Assembly (NCBI GenBank): GCA_019779905.1
Contig: JABAKE010000008.1
Location: 122,031 to 186,030, forward strand
Origin: Modestobacter lapidis
GTDB taxonomy: Bacteria > Actinomycetota > Actinomycetes > Mycobacteriales > Geodermatophilaceae
Direction of reading: 5' to 3'
DNA: 64,000 bases
The notes under the pieces were generated by a model. That model did no database searches and was not told where the DNA came from. It worked only from the letters and a program-made list of their open reading frames with translations. A program made the translations under genes and the position numbers. Shown piece by piece: positions 1 to 8,475 of this stretch. Numbering within the stretch: the stretch's first letter is position 1; each line of letters opens with the position of its first letter.

Positions 1-909
1 GCGGCCGGCGCCCATCAGCCCGGCGATGCCGACGACCTCGCCGGCGCGGACGTCGAAGGCGGCGCGGTCGACGACCAGCCGGTCCTGGGTCGGGTGCTTG
101 ACGCTCCAGTCCTCGACGCGGAGGACCTCCTCCCCCGGGTGCGACTCCCGCTCGGGGTAGTAGGACTCCAGGTCGCGACCGACCATGCCGCGGATGATCC
201 GGTCCTGGGTGACCTCGCCGGCGTGCAGGCTGAGCGTCTCGACGGTCCGGCCGTCCCGGATGATCGTCACGTTGTCCGCGATCGCGGTGATCTCGTTCAG
301 CTTGTGCGAGATCATGATCGAGGTGATCCCGCGCTCCTGCAGCCGGCGGAGCAGGCCCAGCAGGTGAGCGGAGTCGGTGTCGTTGAGCGCCGCGGTGGGC
401 TCGTCGAGGATCAGCAGCTTGACGTCCTTGGAGAGCGCCTTGGCGATCTCGACCAGTTGCTGCTTGCCCACACCCAGCTGGCCGACCGGGGTCTCCGGGT
501 TCTCGTTCAGGCCCACCGACGCCAGCAGCTCCGCCGCCTTGGCGTGGGCCTTGTTCCAGTCGATCAGGCCACCGCGACCGCGGCTCTCGTTGCCCAGGAA
601 GATGTTCTCCGCGATGGAGAGGTAGGGGACCAGGGCGAGCTCCTGGTGGATGATCACGATCCCGACGTGCTCGCTGTCCCGGATGCCGGAGAAGCGGCAG
701 ACCTCGCCGTCGAAGGAGATCTCGCCGTCGTAGCTGCCGCTGGGGTACACCCCGGACAGCACCTTCATCAGCGTCGACTTGCCGGCGCCGTTCTCACCGC
801 AGATGGCGTGCACCTCACCGCGGCGGACCGCCAGGGAGACGTCCTCCAGCGCCTTGACGCCGGGGAAGGTCTTGGTGATGGAACGCATCTCCAGGATGTG
901 GTCGTCCAT
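1..909 (-). CDS. Sugar ABC transporter ATP-binding protein (GguA/MmsA type), cut by window edge
   Basis: This is the ATPase of a monosaccharide ABC importer, acting on the inner face of the membrane. About 303 N-terminal codons of an expected ~500 are present; the rest lies beyond base 1. The first nucleotide-binding domain is complete, with Walker [10 protein letters not shown] at residues 38-46, signature LGVGKQQ, and Walker [12 protein letters not shown] near residue 165. A second domain begins at about residue 260 and ends the visible part with [10 protein letters not shown], the usual start of the second domain in two-domain sugar ATPases. The ATG at 909 follows the binding-protein gene on the same strand by about 120 bases. 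The family is multiple-monosaccharide importers (ChvE-GguAB); the substrate cannot be read from the sequence. Confidence 0.9.
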   Translation of the reverse strand, partial: MDDHILEMRSITKTFPGVKALEDVSLAVRRGEVHAICGENGAGKSTLMKVLSGVYPSGSYDGEISFDGEVCRFSGIRDSEHVGIVIIHQELALVPYLSIAENIFLGNESRGRGGLIDWNKAHAKAAELLASVGLNENPETPVGQLGVGKQQLVEIAKALSKDVKLLILDEPTAALNDTDSAHLLGLLRRLQERGITSIMISHKLNEITAIADNVTIIRDGRTVETLSLHAGEVTQDRIIRGMVGRDLESYYPERESHPGEEVLRVEDWSVKHPTQDRLVVDRAAFDVRAGEVVGIAGLMGAGR

Positions 910-976
910 GGACTCCGTCGTCCTCGTCCTCGTCGCGCGCGTGCGGCGCTGTGTGGGGTTGTCGGGAGGTGGTTCC

Positions 977-1011
977 GGCCGGGCTGGACAGCCGTGCTGC
1001 CCAGCCCGGCC
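977..1011 (-). terminator. Hairpin between the binding-protein and ATPase genes
   Basis: Perfect 11-bp arms GGCCGGGCTGG (977-987) and CCAGCCCGGCC (1001-1011), with an inner CAGC/GCTG stem. There is no T-run. Its place just after the binding-protein gene suggests partial termination or 3'-end protection, the usual way to make more binding protein than ATPase. The role is inferred. Confidence 0.55.
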
Positions 1012-1029
1012 AGGACTGGGAGACGGACG

Positions 1030-2169
1030 TCAGTCCGTCTGGCCCGCGGCGACCTCTTCGGCCGTGTAGTAGCCGGAGTCGATCAGGACGGACTGGATGT
1101 TGTCCTGGTAGACGGTCTCGACCGGGAGCAGGTAGGACGGGACGACCTTCACACCGTTGTCGTAGGTCTCGGTGTCGTTGGCCTCCGGCTCCTCACCCTC
1201 CAGGTAGGCCTCCGCGGCGGCGACGGCCTGCTCGGCCAGCAGCCGGGTGTCCTTGAAGATCGTGGAGTCCTGGACACCGTCGGCGATGAGCTTGACCGAG
1301 GCGATCTCGGCGTCCTGCCCGGTGATCACCGGCATCGGCTTCTCCGGGGTGCCGTAGCCGGCGTTCTGCAGGGCGGTGATGATGCCACGCGAGATGCCGT
1401 CGAAGGGCGAGAGCACGCCGTTGAGGACCGAGCCGTCGCTGTAGCTGGAGGTGAGCAGGTCCTCCATGCGCTTCTGCGCGGTCTCCTGCGACCAGCGCAG
1501 GGTCGCGGCCTGCTCGATGCCGGTCTGGCCGGACTTGACGACCAGGGTGCCGTTGTCGATGTAGGGCTGCAGGGTGTCCATCGCGCCGTCCCAGAAGAAG
1601 TGCGCGTTGTTGTCGTCCAGCGAGCCGGCGAACAGCTCGACGTTGAACGGCCCGGTGGCGGTGCCCTCGGAGCCGTCCTCGTTGAGGATCCCCAGCCCGG
1701 TGAGCAGCGCCGTGCCCTGGGCGACGCCCACCTTGTAGTTGTCGAAGCTGACGTAGAAGTCGACGTTCTCGGTGTCGCGGATCAGCCGGTCGTAGCTGAT
1801 GACCGGGATGCCCTGGTCGGCGGCCGCGTCCAGCTGGCTGCTCAGCGCCGTCCCGTCGATCGCGGCGACGATCAGGGCGTCGGCACCCTCGGTGATCATC
1901 TGGTCGATCTGCTGCATCTGGGTCGGGATGTCGTCACCGGCGTACAGGAGGTTGACGTCGTACCCGGCCTCCTCGAGCTGCGCCTCGACGTTGGCGCCGT
2001 CGGCGATCCACCGCTCGGAGGTCTCGGTCGGCATCGAGACACCGATCGTGAGGTCCTCGGGAGCCGCGTTCTCGGTGTCCGTGTTGCTGCCGGCGCCCTC
2101 GCCACCGCAGGCCGTGAGGCCGATCGCCAGCGTGGCGCCCAGGGCGGTCAGGCCCAGCTTCTTGTTCAC
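1030..2169 (-). CDS. Multiple-monosaccharide ABC transporter substrate-binding lipoprotein (ChvE-like)
   Basis: A 379-residue periplasmic-binding-protein-fold lipoprotein that would deliver sugars to the ABC importer encoded next on this strand. The start is GTG at 2169, preceded by AAGGAG, and gives a short lipoprotein signal with lipobox LTAC and acceptor Cys21. The mature protein starts GVSMPTETSERWIADG and later has LIRDTENVDFYVSFDNYKVG, sequences typical of ChvE/MmsE-type proteins in the ribose/xylose binding class. An in-frame ATG further upstream would add an unlikely basic leader, so it was not chosen. Expression is probably controlled by a LacI-family repressor through the operator at 2239-2252. 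Family is secure; sugar specificity is not. Confidence 0.92.
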   Translation of the reverse strand: MNKKLGLTALGATLAIGLTACGGEGAGSNTDTENAAPEDLTIGVSMPTETSERWIADGANVEAQLEEAGYDVNLLYAGDDIPTQMQQIDQMITEGADALIVAAIDGTALSSQLDAAADQGIPVISYDRLIRDTENVDFYVSFDNYKVGVAQGTALLTGLGILNEDGSEGTATGPFNVELFAGSLDDNNAHFFWDGAMDTLQPYIDNGTLVVKSGQTGIEQAATLRWSQETAQKRMEDLLTSSYSDGSVLNGVLSPFDGISRGIITALQNAGYGTPEKPMPVITGQDAEIASVKLIADGVQDSTIFKDTRLLAEQAVAAAEAYLEGEEPEANDTETYDNGVKVVPSYLLPVETVYQDNIQSVLIDSGYYTAEEVAAGQTD

Positions 2170-2238
2170 TGCCACATCTCTCCTTCGAGACATCTGCCGC
2201 CCGATGGCGCAGGCCCACCTCGGTGCGGGCGGACCCAG

Positions 2239-2252
2239 TGTGAGCGCTAACA
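2239..2252. promoter_or_regulatory. LacI/GalR-family operator
   Basis: TGTGAGCGCTAACA is a near-perfect palindrome (one mismatched pair) matching the LacI/GalR consensus TGTTAGCGCTAACA. It lies 70 bases upstream of the GTG of the sugar-binding protein, where a repressor would block its promoter. The regulator gene is not in the window. Confidence 0.7.
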
Positions 2253-2441
2253 ACCGTGGTCCGTCAACCCCGTCACCCCAAGTTGATCGTCACGGTCGCG
2301 TAACGGCCCGTTCATCCGGGCGCCGGCCGGCGGCGGCGCTCCCGCCCGTTCCCCCGGACGGGTGACGGCCGGGACCGGTGCCGCCGGCCCGGGGACGCGT
2401 CCGTGGTGGAACGTGAGCCTGCTCACTGGCACGATGCGGCC

Positions 2442-4052
2442 ATGCGCGGGTTGATGCAGGACGTCCCCCTCACCGTCGACACGATCTTCCGGCACGTCGA
2501 ACAGCACCACGGCGACGTCCCGATCGTCACGAACAACCCCGGCGGGAAGGTGCGCACCACCTATGCCGAATGGGCGCAGCGCACCCGGCGGCTCGGTGGC
2601 GTGCTGGACACCCTGGGCATCAGCGCCGACGGCCGGGTCGCGACCTTCGCCTGGAACTCCGCGCGCCACCTGGAGCTCTACTTCGCCGCGCCGTGCACCG
2701 GCCGGGTGCTGCACACCCTCAACGTGCGGCTGTTCCCCGAGCAGCTCACCTACATCGCCAACCACGCCGAGGACGAGGTGGTCTTCGTCGACCGCACGGT
2801 CCTGCCGCTGCTGTGGCCGCTGATCGACACCATGACGACGGTCCGGCACGTCGTCGTCATGGACGACGGCGGCGACGCCGAGATCCCCGACGACCCGCGG
2901 GTGCTCGACTACGAGACGCTGCTCGCCGCGGCCGAGCCGGTCGAGTTCTCCGTTCCCGACGAGAACTCGGCGGCCTCGATGTGCTACACGAGCGGCACCA
3001 CCGGCAACCCGAAGGGGGTGGTCTACAGCCACCGCTCGACGTTCCTGCACACCCTGGGGGTCATCGCCCCCAACGCCTTCGGGCTCAGCGTCCGCGACGT
3101 CGCCATGCCGGTCGTGCCGATGTTCCACGCCAACGCCTGGGGCATCGCCCAGGCCGCACCCGCCGCCGGCTCGGCGCTGGTCTTCCCCGGCGCGATGATG
3201 CAGCCGCAGGCGATCGCCGACCTGATCGTCGACGAGAAGGTCACCTTCACCGCCGGCGTCCCGACCATCTGGCAGGGCGTGCTGCCGCACCTGGCCGGCC
3301 GGGAGCACTCCCTGCGGGAGATCGGCTGCGGCGGGTCCGCCGTGCCCAAGGCGCTGTCGGAGGCCTACCGCGAGCAGGTCGGGCTACCGATCCTGCACGC
3401 CTGGGGCATGACCGAGACGCACCCGGTCGCCTCCTCCGGGGTGCTGTCCCGCGCGTTCGACGACGCCGACGAGGACACCCGGGCCACCCAGCGGGCCCGC
3501 CAGGGCATCCCGTTCATCGGCGTCGAGGCCCGGATCGTCGAGGCCGGCACGATCGACGAGCTGCCCTGGGACGACGTCGCCACCGGGGAACTGCAGGTCC
3601 GCGGCCCGTGGTGCGCGCAGGAGTACTACAACCCGGACGCCGGCGCGGAGCTGTCCACCTCCGACGGCTGGATGAAGACCGGCGACGTCGCCGCCCTCGA
3701 CCCGTTCGGCAACATCCGGATCGCCGACCGCACCAAGGATCTGATCAAGTCCGGTGGGGAGTGGATCTCCTCGGTCGACCTGGAGAACGCGATCATGAGC
3801 CACCCAGCGGTCGCCGAGGCCGCCGTGGTCGGCGTCCCGCATCCGAAGTGGGACGAGCGGCCGCTGGCCTGCGTCGTCCTCAAGTCGGGGGAGACCGCCG
3901 GCGAGCAGGAGATCCTCGACCACATCGCGCCGCTGGTGGCCAAGTGGTGGCTGCCGGACGCCGTGGAGTTCATCGACGAGGTGCCCAAGACCAGCGTCGG
4001 CAAGTTCTCCAAGAAGGACCTGCGCACCCGGTTCGCCGACTACGAACTGTGA
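2442..4052 (+). CDS. Fatty-acid--CoA ligase (acyl-CoA synthetase, ANL superfamily)
   Basis: A 536-residue adenylate-forming enzyme that would activate a carboxylic acid, probably a medium or long fatty acid, to its CoA thioester using ATP. The AMP-binding P-loop TSGTTGNPKG lies near residue 182, the A5-type motif HAWGMTET near 320, GWMKTGDVA near 407, and the catalytic lysine region KTSVGKFSKK near 510, so all core motifs are intact. The start MRGLMQDVPLTVDTIF is typical of a fatty-acyl ligase subgroup and was chosen over an in-frame GTG 39 bases upstream. It is transcribed away from the sugar importer. Chain-length preference cannot be told. Confidence 0.88.
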   Translation: MRGLMQDVPLTVDTIFRHVEQHHGDVPIVTNNPGGKVRTTYAEWAQRTRRLGGVLDTLGISADGRVATFAWNSARHLELYFAAPCTGRVLHTLNVRLFPEQLTYIANHAEDEVVFVDRTVLPLLWPLIDTMTTVRHVVVMDDGGDAEIPDDPRVLDYETLLAAAEPVEFSVPDENSAASMCYTSGTTGNPKGVVYSHRSTFLHTLGVIAPNAFGLSVRDVAMPVVPMFHANAWGIAQAAPAAGSALVFPGAMMQPQAIADLIVDEKVTFTAGVPTIWQGVLPHLAGREHSLREIGCGGSAVPKALSEAYREQVGLPILHAWGMTETHPVASSGVLSRAFDDADEDTRATQRARQGIPFIGVEARIVEAGTIDELPWDDVATGELQVRGPWCAQEYYNPDAGAELSTSDGWMKTGDVAALDPFGNIRIADRTKDLIKSGGEWISSVDLENAIMSHPAVAEAAVVGVPHPKWDERPLACVVLKSGETAGEQEILDHIAPLVAKWWLPDAVEFIDEVPKTSVGKFSKKDLRTRFADYEL

Positions 4053-4125
4053 AAGGACCCCGTCCTCCTCACCCCTCGCAAGCTCGGCAGAAGGACCCCG
4101 TCCTCCTCGTCCCTCGCAGGCTCGG
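4053..4125. repeat. Two tandem copies of a 35-nt intergenic repeat carrying a hairpin
   Basis: Copies at 4053-4087 and 4091-4125 are identical at 32 of 35 positions. Each begins AAGGACCCCGTCCTCC, in which AGGAC and GTCCT can pair. They sit between convergent genes, so a bidirectional terminator role is likely. Related hairpins end other convergent pairs at 25381-25400 and 38572-38591. Confidence 0.75.
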
Positions 4126-4157
4126 GATGAGCCTCTGGACGGGGCCGGACGGGGCCG

Positions 4158-4502
4158 TCAGCGCACGAAGGGCTGCTGGCCGGTCTCGCTCACCATCGGC
4201 CGGCCCGCGGCCTGCCACTCGCCCATGCCACCGCCCACGTTGACCGCGTCGAAACCGTTCTGGTTCAGCCAGGCGGCCACCCGGGCCGAGCGGCCGCCAC
4301 CGCGGCAGGTGACGTAGAGCGGGTCGCCCTCGGGCAGGTCGTCCAGGCGCGCGGGGACGTCGCCCATCGCGATGTGCGTGGCCCCCTCGATGTGCCCGGC
4401 CACCCACTCGTCGTCCTCCCGCACGTCGAGGACGACGGCGTCGGCGGGCAGTTCCGACGCGGGCACGGTGGGAATCTGCTGCGGCATCGTCATGCCGTCC
4501 AT
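4158..4502 (-). CDS. Single-domain rhodanese-like sulfurtransferase
   Basis: About 114 residues forming one rhodanese domain, which moves sulfane sulfur through an active-site cysteine. The family landmarks are DVREDDEWVAGHIEGA near the N-terminus and the active-site loop VTCRGGGRS, whose Cys is followed by the usual Gly/Arg-rich loop. Start choice is uncertain: GTG 4514, ATG 4502, ATG 4493 and ATG 4487 are in frame with weak ribosome sites; 4502 is a compromise. It converges with the CoA ligase over the 35-nt repeats. The physiological acceptor is unknown. Confidence 0.85.
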   Translation of the reverse strand: MDGMTMPQQIPTVPASELPADAVVLDVREDDEWVAGHIEGATHIAMGDVPARLDDLPEGDPLYVTCRGGGRSARVAAWLNQNGFDAVNVGGGMGEWQAAGRPMVSETGQQPFVR

Positions 4503-4549
4503 CGTGGCACGCACGTCCCCGCCGGCGACCGCTGCCAGGATGTGCGGTG

Positions 4550-5065
4550 ATGACCGCTCCCCCGCCGGCCCCCGTCCGCGACCCGGCCTGGCCCCTGTCC
4601 CGCTCGGCCATCGGTCTGTGGACCACCCAGGGGGTCATCAGCACCGTCGTCTACGTGCTCGCCCTGGCCGCCTTCTTCGTCTTCGTCCCCGGCGACGCCG
4701 GCACCCCGGTCACCCTGGTGCGCTGGCTGGGGCCGGTGCTCGTCGTCGTCCACGGGGCGCTGGCCATCGGCGTGCGCCCCCGGCTGCGCTACCGGGTGCA
4801 CCGCTGGGAGGTCACCGACGAGGCCGTCTTCACCCTCACCGGCTGGCTGACCCGGACGTGGACCCTGGTGCCGATCTCGCGCATCCAGACGGTGGACGTC
4901 ACCCGCGGTGTGCTGCAGGGCCTGTTCGGGCTGTCGACCGTGCTGGTGCTGACCGCCTCGTCGCAGGGCACAGTGCGGATGCCGCACCTGGAGACCGACG
5001 TCGCCCGCCGGGTCGCCGACGACCTCGCGCGCCGGGCCGAGCTGGTCCGGGACGAGGCGACGTGA
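4550..5065 (+). CDS. PH (bPH2) domain membrane protein, YdbS-like
   Basis: A 171-residue protein with two membrane segments in its first half (about residues 20-70), then a bacterial PH domain beginning near YRVHRWEVTDEAVF and containing LVPISRIQTVDVTRG. YdbS/YdbT pairs are membrane proteins of unclear function linked in Bacillus to resistance to other species' bacteriocins. The ATG at 4550 is preceded by AGGA at good spacing. The stop overlaps the GTG of the next gene, so the two are translated together and probably act as a complex. Confidence 0.85.
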   Translation: MTAPPPAPVRDPAWPLSRSAIGLWTTQGVISTVVYVLALAAFFVFVPGDAGTPVTLVRWLGPVLVVVHGALAIGVRPRLRYRVHRWEVTDEAVFTLTGWLTRTWTLVPISRIQTVDVTRGVLQGLFGLSTVLVLTASSQGTVRMPHLETDVARRVADDLARRAELVRDEAT

Positions 5066-6552
5066 TCGATCCGGCTCCGCAGCCCGGCGAGCGCACCTCG
5101 CCGCGGGTGCTGCTGGTGCACACCATCACCTTCCGGCAGGCCCGGGCGCTGGCGCCGGTGGTGCTGGGCATCGGCGCCGCCCGCGGACTGGGCGACGGGC
5201 CCGCCGCGCTCGTCGCGCTGGTCGTGGGCATCACCGTGCTCTCGCTGCTGGCGGCGGCGGTGTCCTGGTGGCGGTTCAGCTACGCGGTGGGCGACCGCGC
5301 CGTCGTCGTCACCCGCGGGCTGCTGACCCGCTCGGTGCGCACCGTGCCACTGGACCGGGTGCGCGGGGTGGAGGTGGAGGCGCCGCTGCTGCACCGGGTG
5401 TTCGGCCTGGTGCGGGTGCGCATCGACGCGGCCGCCGGCAGTTCGGTCACCGGCACCGAGGAGCTGCTGGTCGACGGTGTCCCGCGGGCGGAGGGCGACC
5501 GGTTGCGCGCCGTCCTGCTGACCCGCCGCGCCCGCCCGGCCGCGGGCGAGCCGGAGCCGGAGCACGACGCCGCCCAGGATGATCCGACCGAGCCCGTCGA
5601 GGAGGAGATCGCCCGCTTCGACAACCGCTGGCTGCTCTACGCCCCCCTGGTCGGTGGCTACCTCGCCGTGCCGCTGGCGGCCGTGGGCGCGCTGACCCGG
5701 CTGGCCGACGAGCTGCCCGAACGGTTCGTGCCCGACGTCGAGGGCCCCGACGTCGTCGACGGCCCGGTGGTCGCGATCGCGGTCGTCGCGGCCGTGCTGG
5801 TGCTGGTGCTGGGCTCGGTGATCGGCGCCGCGGTGGTCAACTGGCGGTTCCGGCTGGTTCGCCGGGGCGGGTCGCTGATCGCCGTCCGCGGTCTGGTCAC
5901 CCGCCGGCACACCGAGCTGGAGATCGACCGGATCCGCGGCTACACCGTCAGCGAGGGCCTGGGCATGCGGCTGGTCGGGGCCGCCCGGGCCAGCGCGCTG
6001 GTCACCGGGCTCGGGGACGCCGCCCGCCGGGGACAGCTGTTCCCGCTGGGCCCCCGGGCGCAGGCGTGGTCGCTGGGCGAGCGGATCGTCGAGGCCCCCG
6101 GCCCGCTGCGCGCGCACCCTCCGGCGGCCCGGCGCCGGGCCGTCGTCCGGTCGGTCGTCCCGGGCTCGGTCGTGCTGCTCGCCGGCGCCGTGCTGACCGC
6201 GACGCTGGGCTGGTGGGGCGTGCTGGTGGCCGGCATCGTGCTGACCGTGCTGGGTGTGCCGCTGGGGCTGGGCCTCTACGCCGCGCTCGGCCACGCCGCG
6301 GGCCCGCACTCGCTCGCCGTCCGCTCGGGCTGGCTGCTGAGGTCGCACACCGTGCTGCAACGCCGCGCCGTCATCGGGTGGCAGGTGCGGCAGAGCCCCT
6401 TCCAGCGGCGGGCCGGGCTGGCCACCGTGGTGGCCTGCGTGGGCGCCGGCAGCGGCGGCTACGCCGCCGTGGACCTGGCGGCCGACGAGGCGGCGGGATT
6501 CGTGACGACGGCATCGGGCCGCTGGGCGGGCACGCTGCACCCGTCGTCGTGA
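5062..6552 (+). CDS. PH (bPH2) domain membrane protein, YdbT-like
   Basis: A 496-residue membrane protein with three repeats of a two-helix segment followed by a PH domain. The repeats are marked by TVPLDRVRGVEVEAPLLHRV, LEIDRIRGYTVSEGLGMRLV and TVLQRRAVIGWQVRQSPFQR, each preceded by a hydrophobic stretch. The GTG start at 5062 overlaps the previous TGA in the arrangement GTGA, indicating translational coupling with the YdbS-like partner. The domain order and partner match the YdbT family. No enzyme motif is visible, and the function is not established beyond the Bacillus work. Confidence 0.85.
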   Translation: MIDPAPQPGERTSPRVLLVHTITFRQARALAPVVLGIGAARGLGDGPAALVALVVGITVLSLLAAAVSWWRFSYAVGDRAVVVTRGLLTRSVRTVPLDRVRGVEVEAPLLHRVFGLVRVRIDAAAGSSVTGTEELLVDGVPRAEGDRLRAVLLTRRARPAAGEPEPEHDAAQDDPTEPVEEEIARFDNRWLLYAPLVGGYLAVPLAAVGALTRLADELPERFVPDVEGPDVVDGPVVAIAVVAAVLVLVLGSVIGAAVVNWRFRLVRRGGSLIAVRGLVTRRHTELEIDRIRGYTVSEGLGMRLVGAARASALVTGLGDAARRGQLFPLGPRAQAWSLGERIVEAPGPLRAHPPAARRRAVVRSVVPGSVVLLAGAVLTATLGWWGVLVAGIVLTVLGVPLGLGLYAALGHAAGPHSLAVRSGWLLRSHTVLQRRAVIGWQVRQSPFQRRAGLATVVACVGAGSGGYAAVDLAADEAAGFVTTASGRWAGTLHPSS

Positions 6553-6584
6553 GCGCGGCCGCCGCACGACCGCGAGGAGGAACC

Positions 6585-7226
6585 GTGCCCATCGACGCCG
6601 ACGGCCTCGCGGCGCTGCTGCCCCCGCTGGAGGACGCGCCCGGACCGGAGCTGACCGGCGCCGGCACCGCGGACGGGCTGCGCTTCACCGGCGCCGCGCT
6701 CACCGGCGACGCCACCGCCGCGCGGTTCCTCGAGTGCGTGCTCGACGACTGCGACCTCGGCGGGGTCGGCTTCGACCGGTCCCGCTTCGCCAGCTGCCTG
6801 CTCACCGGGGTGCGCGCGACGGCGTGGTCGCTGATGGACGCCACCCTGCTGGACGTCGTCGTGGAGGGCGGGCGGCTCGGCGCGGTCACCGCGCACGGCT
6901 GCGAGGCGACCCGGGTCCGCCTCGGCAGGCTCCGGGCCGACTACGTCGGCCTGCGCAACGCCACGCTGGTCGACGTGACCGTGGCCGGTTGCACGATCGG
7001 CGAGCTGGACCTGGCCGGCGCGCAGCTGCGCGACGTGCGACTGGTCGACTGCACGATCGGGTCGCTGGTGCTCGAGGAGGCCAGCTGCCGGTCGGTGGAC
7101 CTGCGGGGCGCCGAGGTGACCCGGCTGGACGGCGTCGCCGGGCTGCGTGGCTGCACGATCGACGGCGCCCAGCTGGTCGGCTGGGCCCCGGGGATGGCCG
7201 CCGAGCTGGGCATCACCGTCGGCTGA
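6585..7226 (+). CDS. Pentapeptide-repeat-like protein
   Basis: A 213-residue protein in which short five-residue turns recur throughout, for example FLECVLDDCDLGGVGFDRSR and LRNATLVDVTVAGCTIGELD, with central Leu/Phe/Val and small residues as in a right-handed quadrilateral beta helix. Fit to the A(D/N)LXX consensus is loose but continuous over residues 25-200. The GTG at 6585 has a strong GAGGAGG site just upstream. It lies 32 bases after the YdbT-like gene and may share its transcript. Pentapeptide proteins are binding scaffolds and some mimic DNA, but nothing here shows the target. Confidence 0.75.
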   Translation: MPIDADGLAALLPPLEDAPGPELTGAGTADGLRFTGAALTGDATAARFLECVLDDCDLGGVGFDRSRFASCLLTGVRATAWSLMDATLLDVVVEGGRLGAVTAHGCEATRVRLGRLRADYVGLRNATLVDVTVAGCTIGELDLAGAQLRDVRLVDCTIGSLVLEEASCRSVDLRGAEVTRLDGVAGLRGCTIDGAQLVGWAPGMAAELGITVG

Positions 7227-7245
7227 TCAGCTCACCGCGCGTGCG

Positions 7246-8352
7246 TCACCGCCGCTGCAGGCCGGCCGCTGCGGCTGCGGCGGTGAGCTCCGCGAGACCG
7301 AAGGCCTGCACCGGCCCCAGCGCGCCGACGTCCCGCACCCCGCCGGCGGCGGCGCGCACCGCGCCCCGGGCGAGCAGGCCGGCGGTCAGCGCGTACGGGT
7401 CGGGGCCGGTCAGCTCGACGGTGGCCACCCGGGCTCCTGCCGGGTCGCGGACCTCGGCCAGCACCGTCGTCCGGGCGTCCGGCTGCGGCGCCGGCGCCAC
7501 GGCGACCCGGGCGGCCAGCGCGTCGGCGAGCCGGGGAACGTTCCGGCGGACCCCCGGCAGCCGGGCGGCCCAGGGGGTCAGCGGCGCGAGCCGGTGGGCC
7601 ACCGGGGCGGCCGGACCGAACCAGTCGAGGAAGACCCCGACCTCCTGCAGGGTCGGGGCGAGCGCCGGCAGCGTGAGGTGCTCGGAGCCGCCGACCGACA
7701 GCCCGCGCCGGACCCGTCCGCCCACCTCGAAGCGCCACAGCCGGGCCCCGGCGGGCTGCACCACCAGGCGCCCGCCGGTGAAGGCGTGGCCCGGTTCCAG
7801 CAGCACCCCGAGCAACGAGCGCAGCGTGCCGCGGGAGAACGCCTGCCCGCTCGTGCCGTCGGTGGTGTAGCCGACGTCCAGCCGGTGCGCCCGGTCCCCC
7901 GCCTCGGCGAGGGCCATCGCGCCGGCCAGCACCCCCGGCACGTAGTCGTGCCCGAACGCCGGCAGCAGCGCGGCCCCCGACCGCCGCGCCCGCGGGCCGG
8001 CGTGCTCGAACACCCGGCGCAGGAAGGGTGGCTCGCCGGTGGAGTCCAGGTACACCGCACCGGCGTCGACCGCGGCGGCCACGGCCGCCCCGCCCAGCTG
8101 CAGGAAGGGGCCGACCGTGGTCACCAGCACGTCACCGGGGCCCAGCAGCTCGCGCACCGTCGCCGGGTCGGTGACGTCGGCGGCCGCCGTCTCCAGCGGC
8201 TTGCCGTCCCCGGCCAGCCGCTCGGCGAGGGGTGCGAGCCGGGCCGGGTCGCGGCCGGCGAGCACCGGCCGGGCGCCGGCGGCCGTCAGCGCGCGGGCGG
8301 TCAGCCCGCCGGTGTGCCCGGTCGCGCCGAGCAGGACGATGCGTGCGGCCAT
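7246..8352 (-). CDS. Saccharopine-dehydrogenase-like NAD(P)-binding oxidoreductase (trans-acting enoyl reductase family)
   Basis: A 368-residue protein whose N-terminus carries a Rossmann dinucleotide-binding motif, IVLLGATGHTGGLTARAL. The continuing pattern VLAGRDPARL, ADVTDPATVRELL and VLVTTVGPF is that of saccharopine-dehydrogenase-like proteins, which in actinobacteria include enoyl reductases acting with polyketide synthases. GHDYVPGVLAGAMAL fits the same group. No partner synthase is nearby, so the substrate is unknown. The ATG at 8352 has no Shine-Dalgarno site but a TACTGT hexamer ends 6 bases upstream, suggesting a leaderless mRNA. Confidence 0.8.
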   Translation of the reverse strand: MAARIVLLGATGHTGGLTARALTAAGARPVLAGRDPARLAPLAERLAGDGKPLETAAADVTDPATVRELLGPGDVLVTTVGPFLQLGGAAVAAAVDAGAVYLDSTGEPPFLRRVFEHAGPRARRSGAALLPAFGHDYVPGVLAGAMALAEAGDRAHRLDVGYTTDGTSGQAFSRGTLRSLLGVLLEPGHAFTGGRLVVQPAGARLWRFEVGGRVRRGLSVGGSEHLTLPALAPTLQEVGVFLDWFGPAAPVAHRLAPLTPWAARLPGVRRNVPRLADALAARVAVAPAPQPDARTTVLAEVRDPAGARVATVELTGPDPYALTAGLLARGAVRAAAGGVRDVGALGPVQAFGLAELTAAAAAAGLQRR

Positions 8353-8358
8353 CGCCGG

Positions 8359-8364
8359 ACAGTA
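8359..8364 (-). promoter_or_regulatory. -10 hexamer of a leaderless promoter
   Basis: On the minus strand TACTGT fits TANNNT and ends 6 bases before the ATG at 8352, so transcription would begin at or next to the start codon. No ribosome site is present, which agrees. Confidence 0.5.
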
Positions 8365-8475
8365 GCCAGCGCGCGCCGCGGGCGCCGCCGGTTCCGGAAC
8401 CGTGCGTTCCTCTGCCGGCGCGCAGGCGTGTCGATCACCGCCCCGGGTAGCTGGGCGGCGATGAGACCGATCGGC

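Noticed and set aside
94..2250. A 718-codon plus-strand open frame over the sugar transporter genes
   Set aside because: Its residues (runs of Asp, Val, Gly, Arg, Leu) are the mirror of GC-rich coding on the other strand. The minus-strand proteins have clear domains and a lipobox.
4053..4125. Direct repeats as attachment sites or a CRISPR-like array
   Set aside because: Only two copies, 3 bases apart, each with a hairpin between convergent genes. There is no tRNA, integrase or spacer structure.
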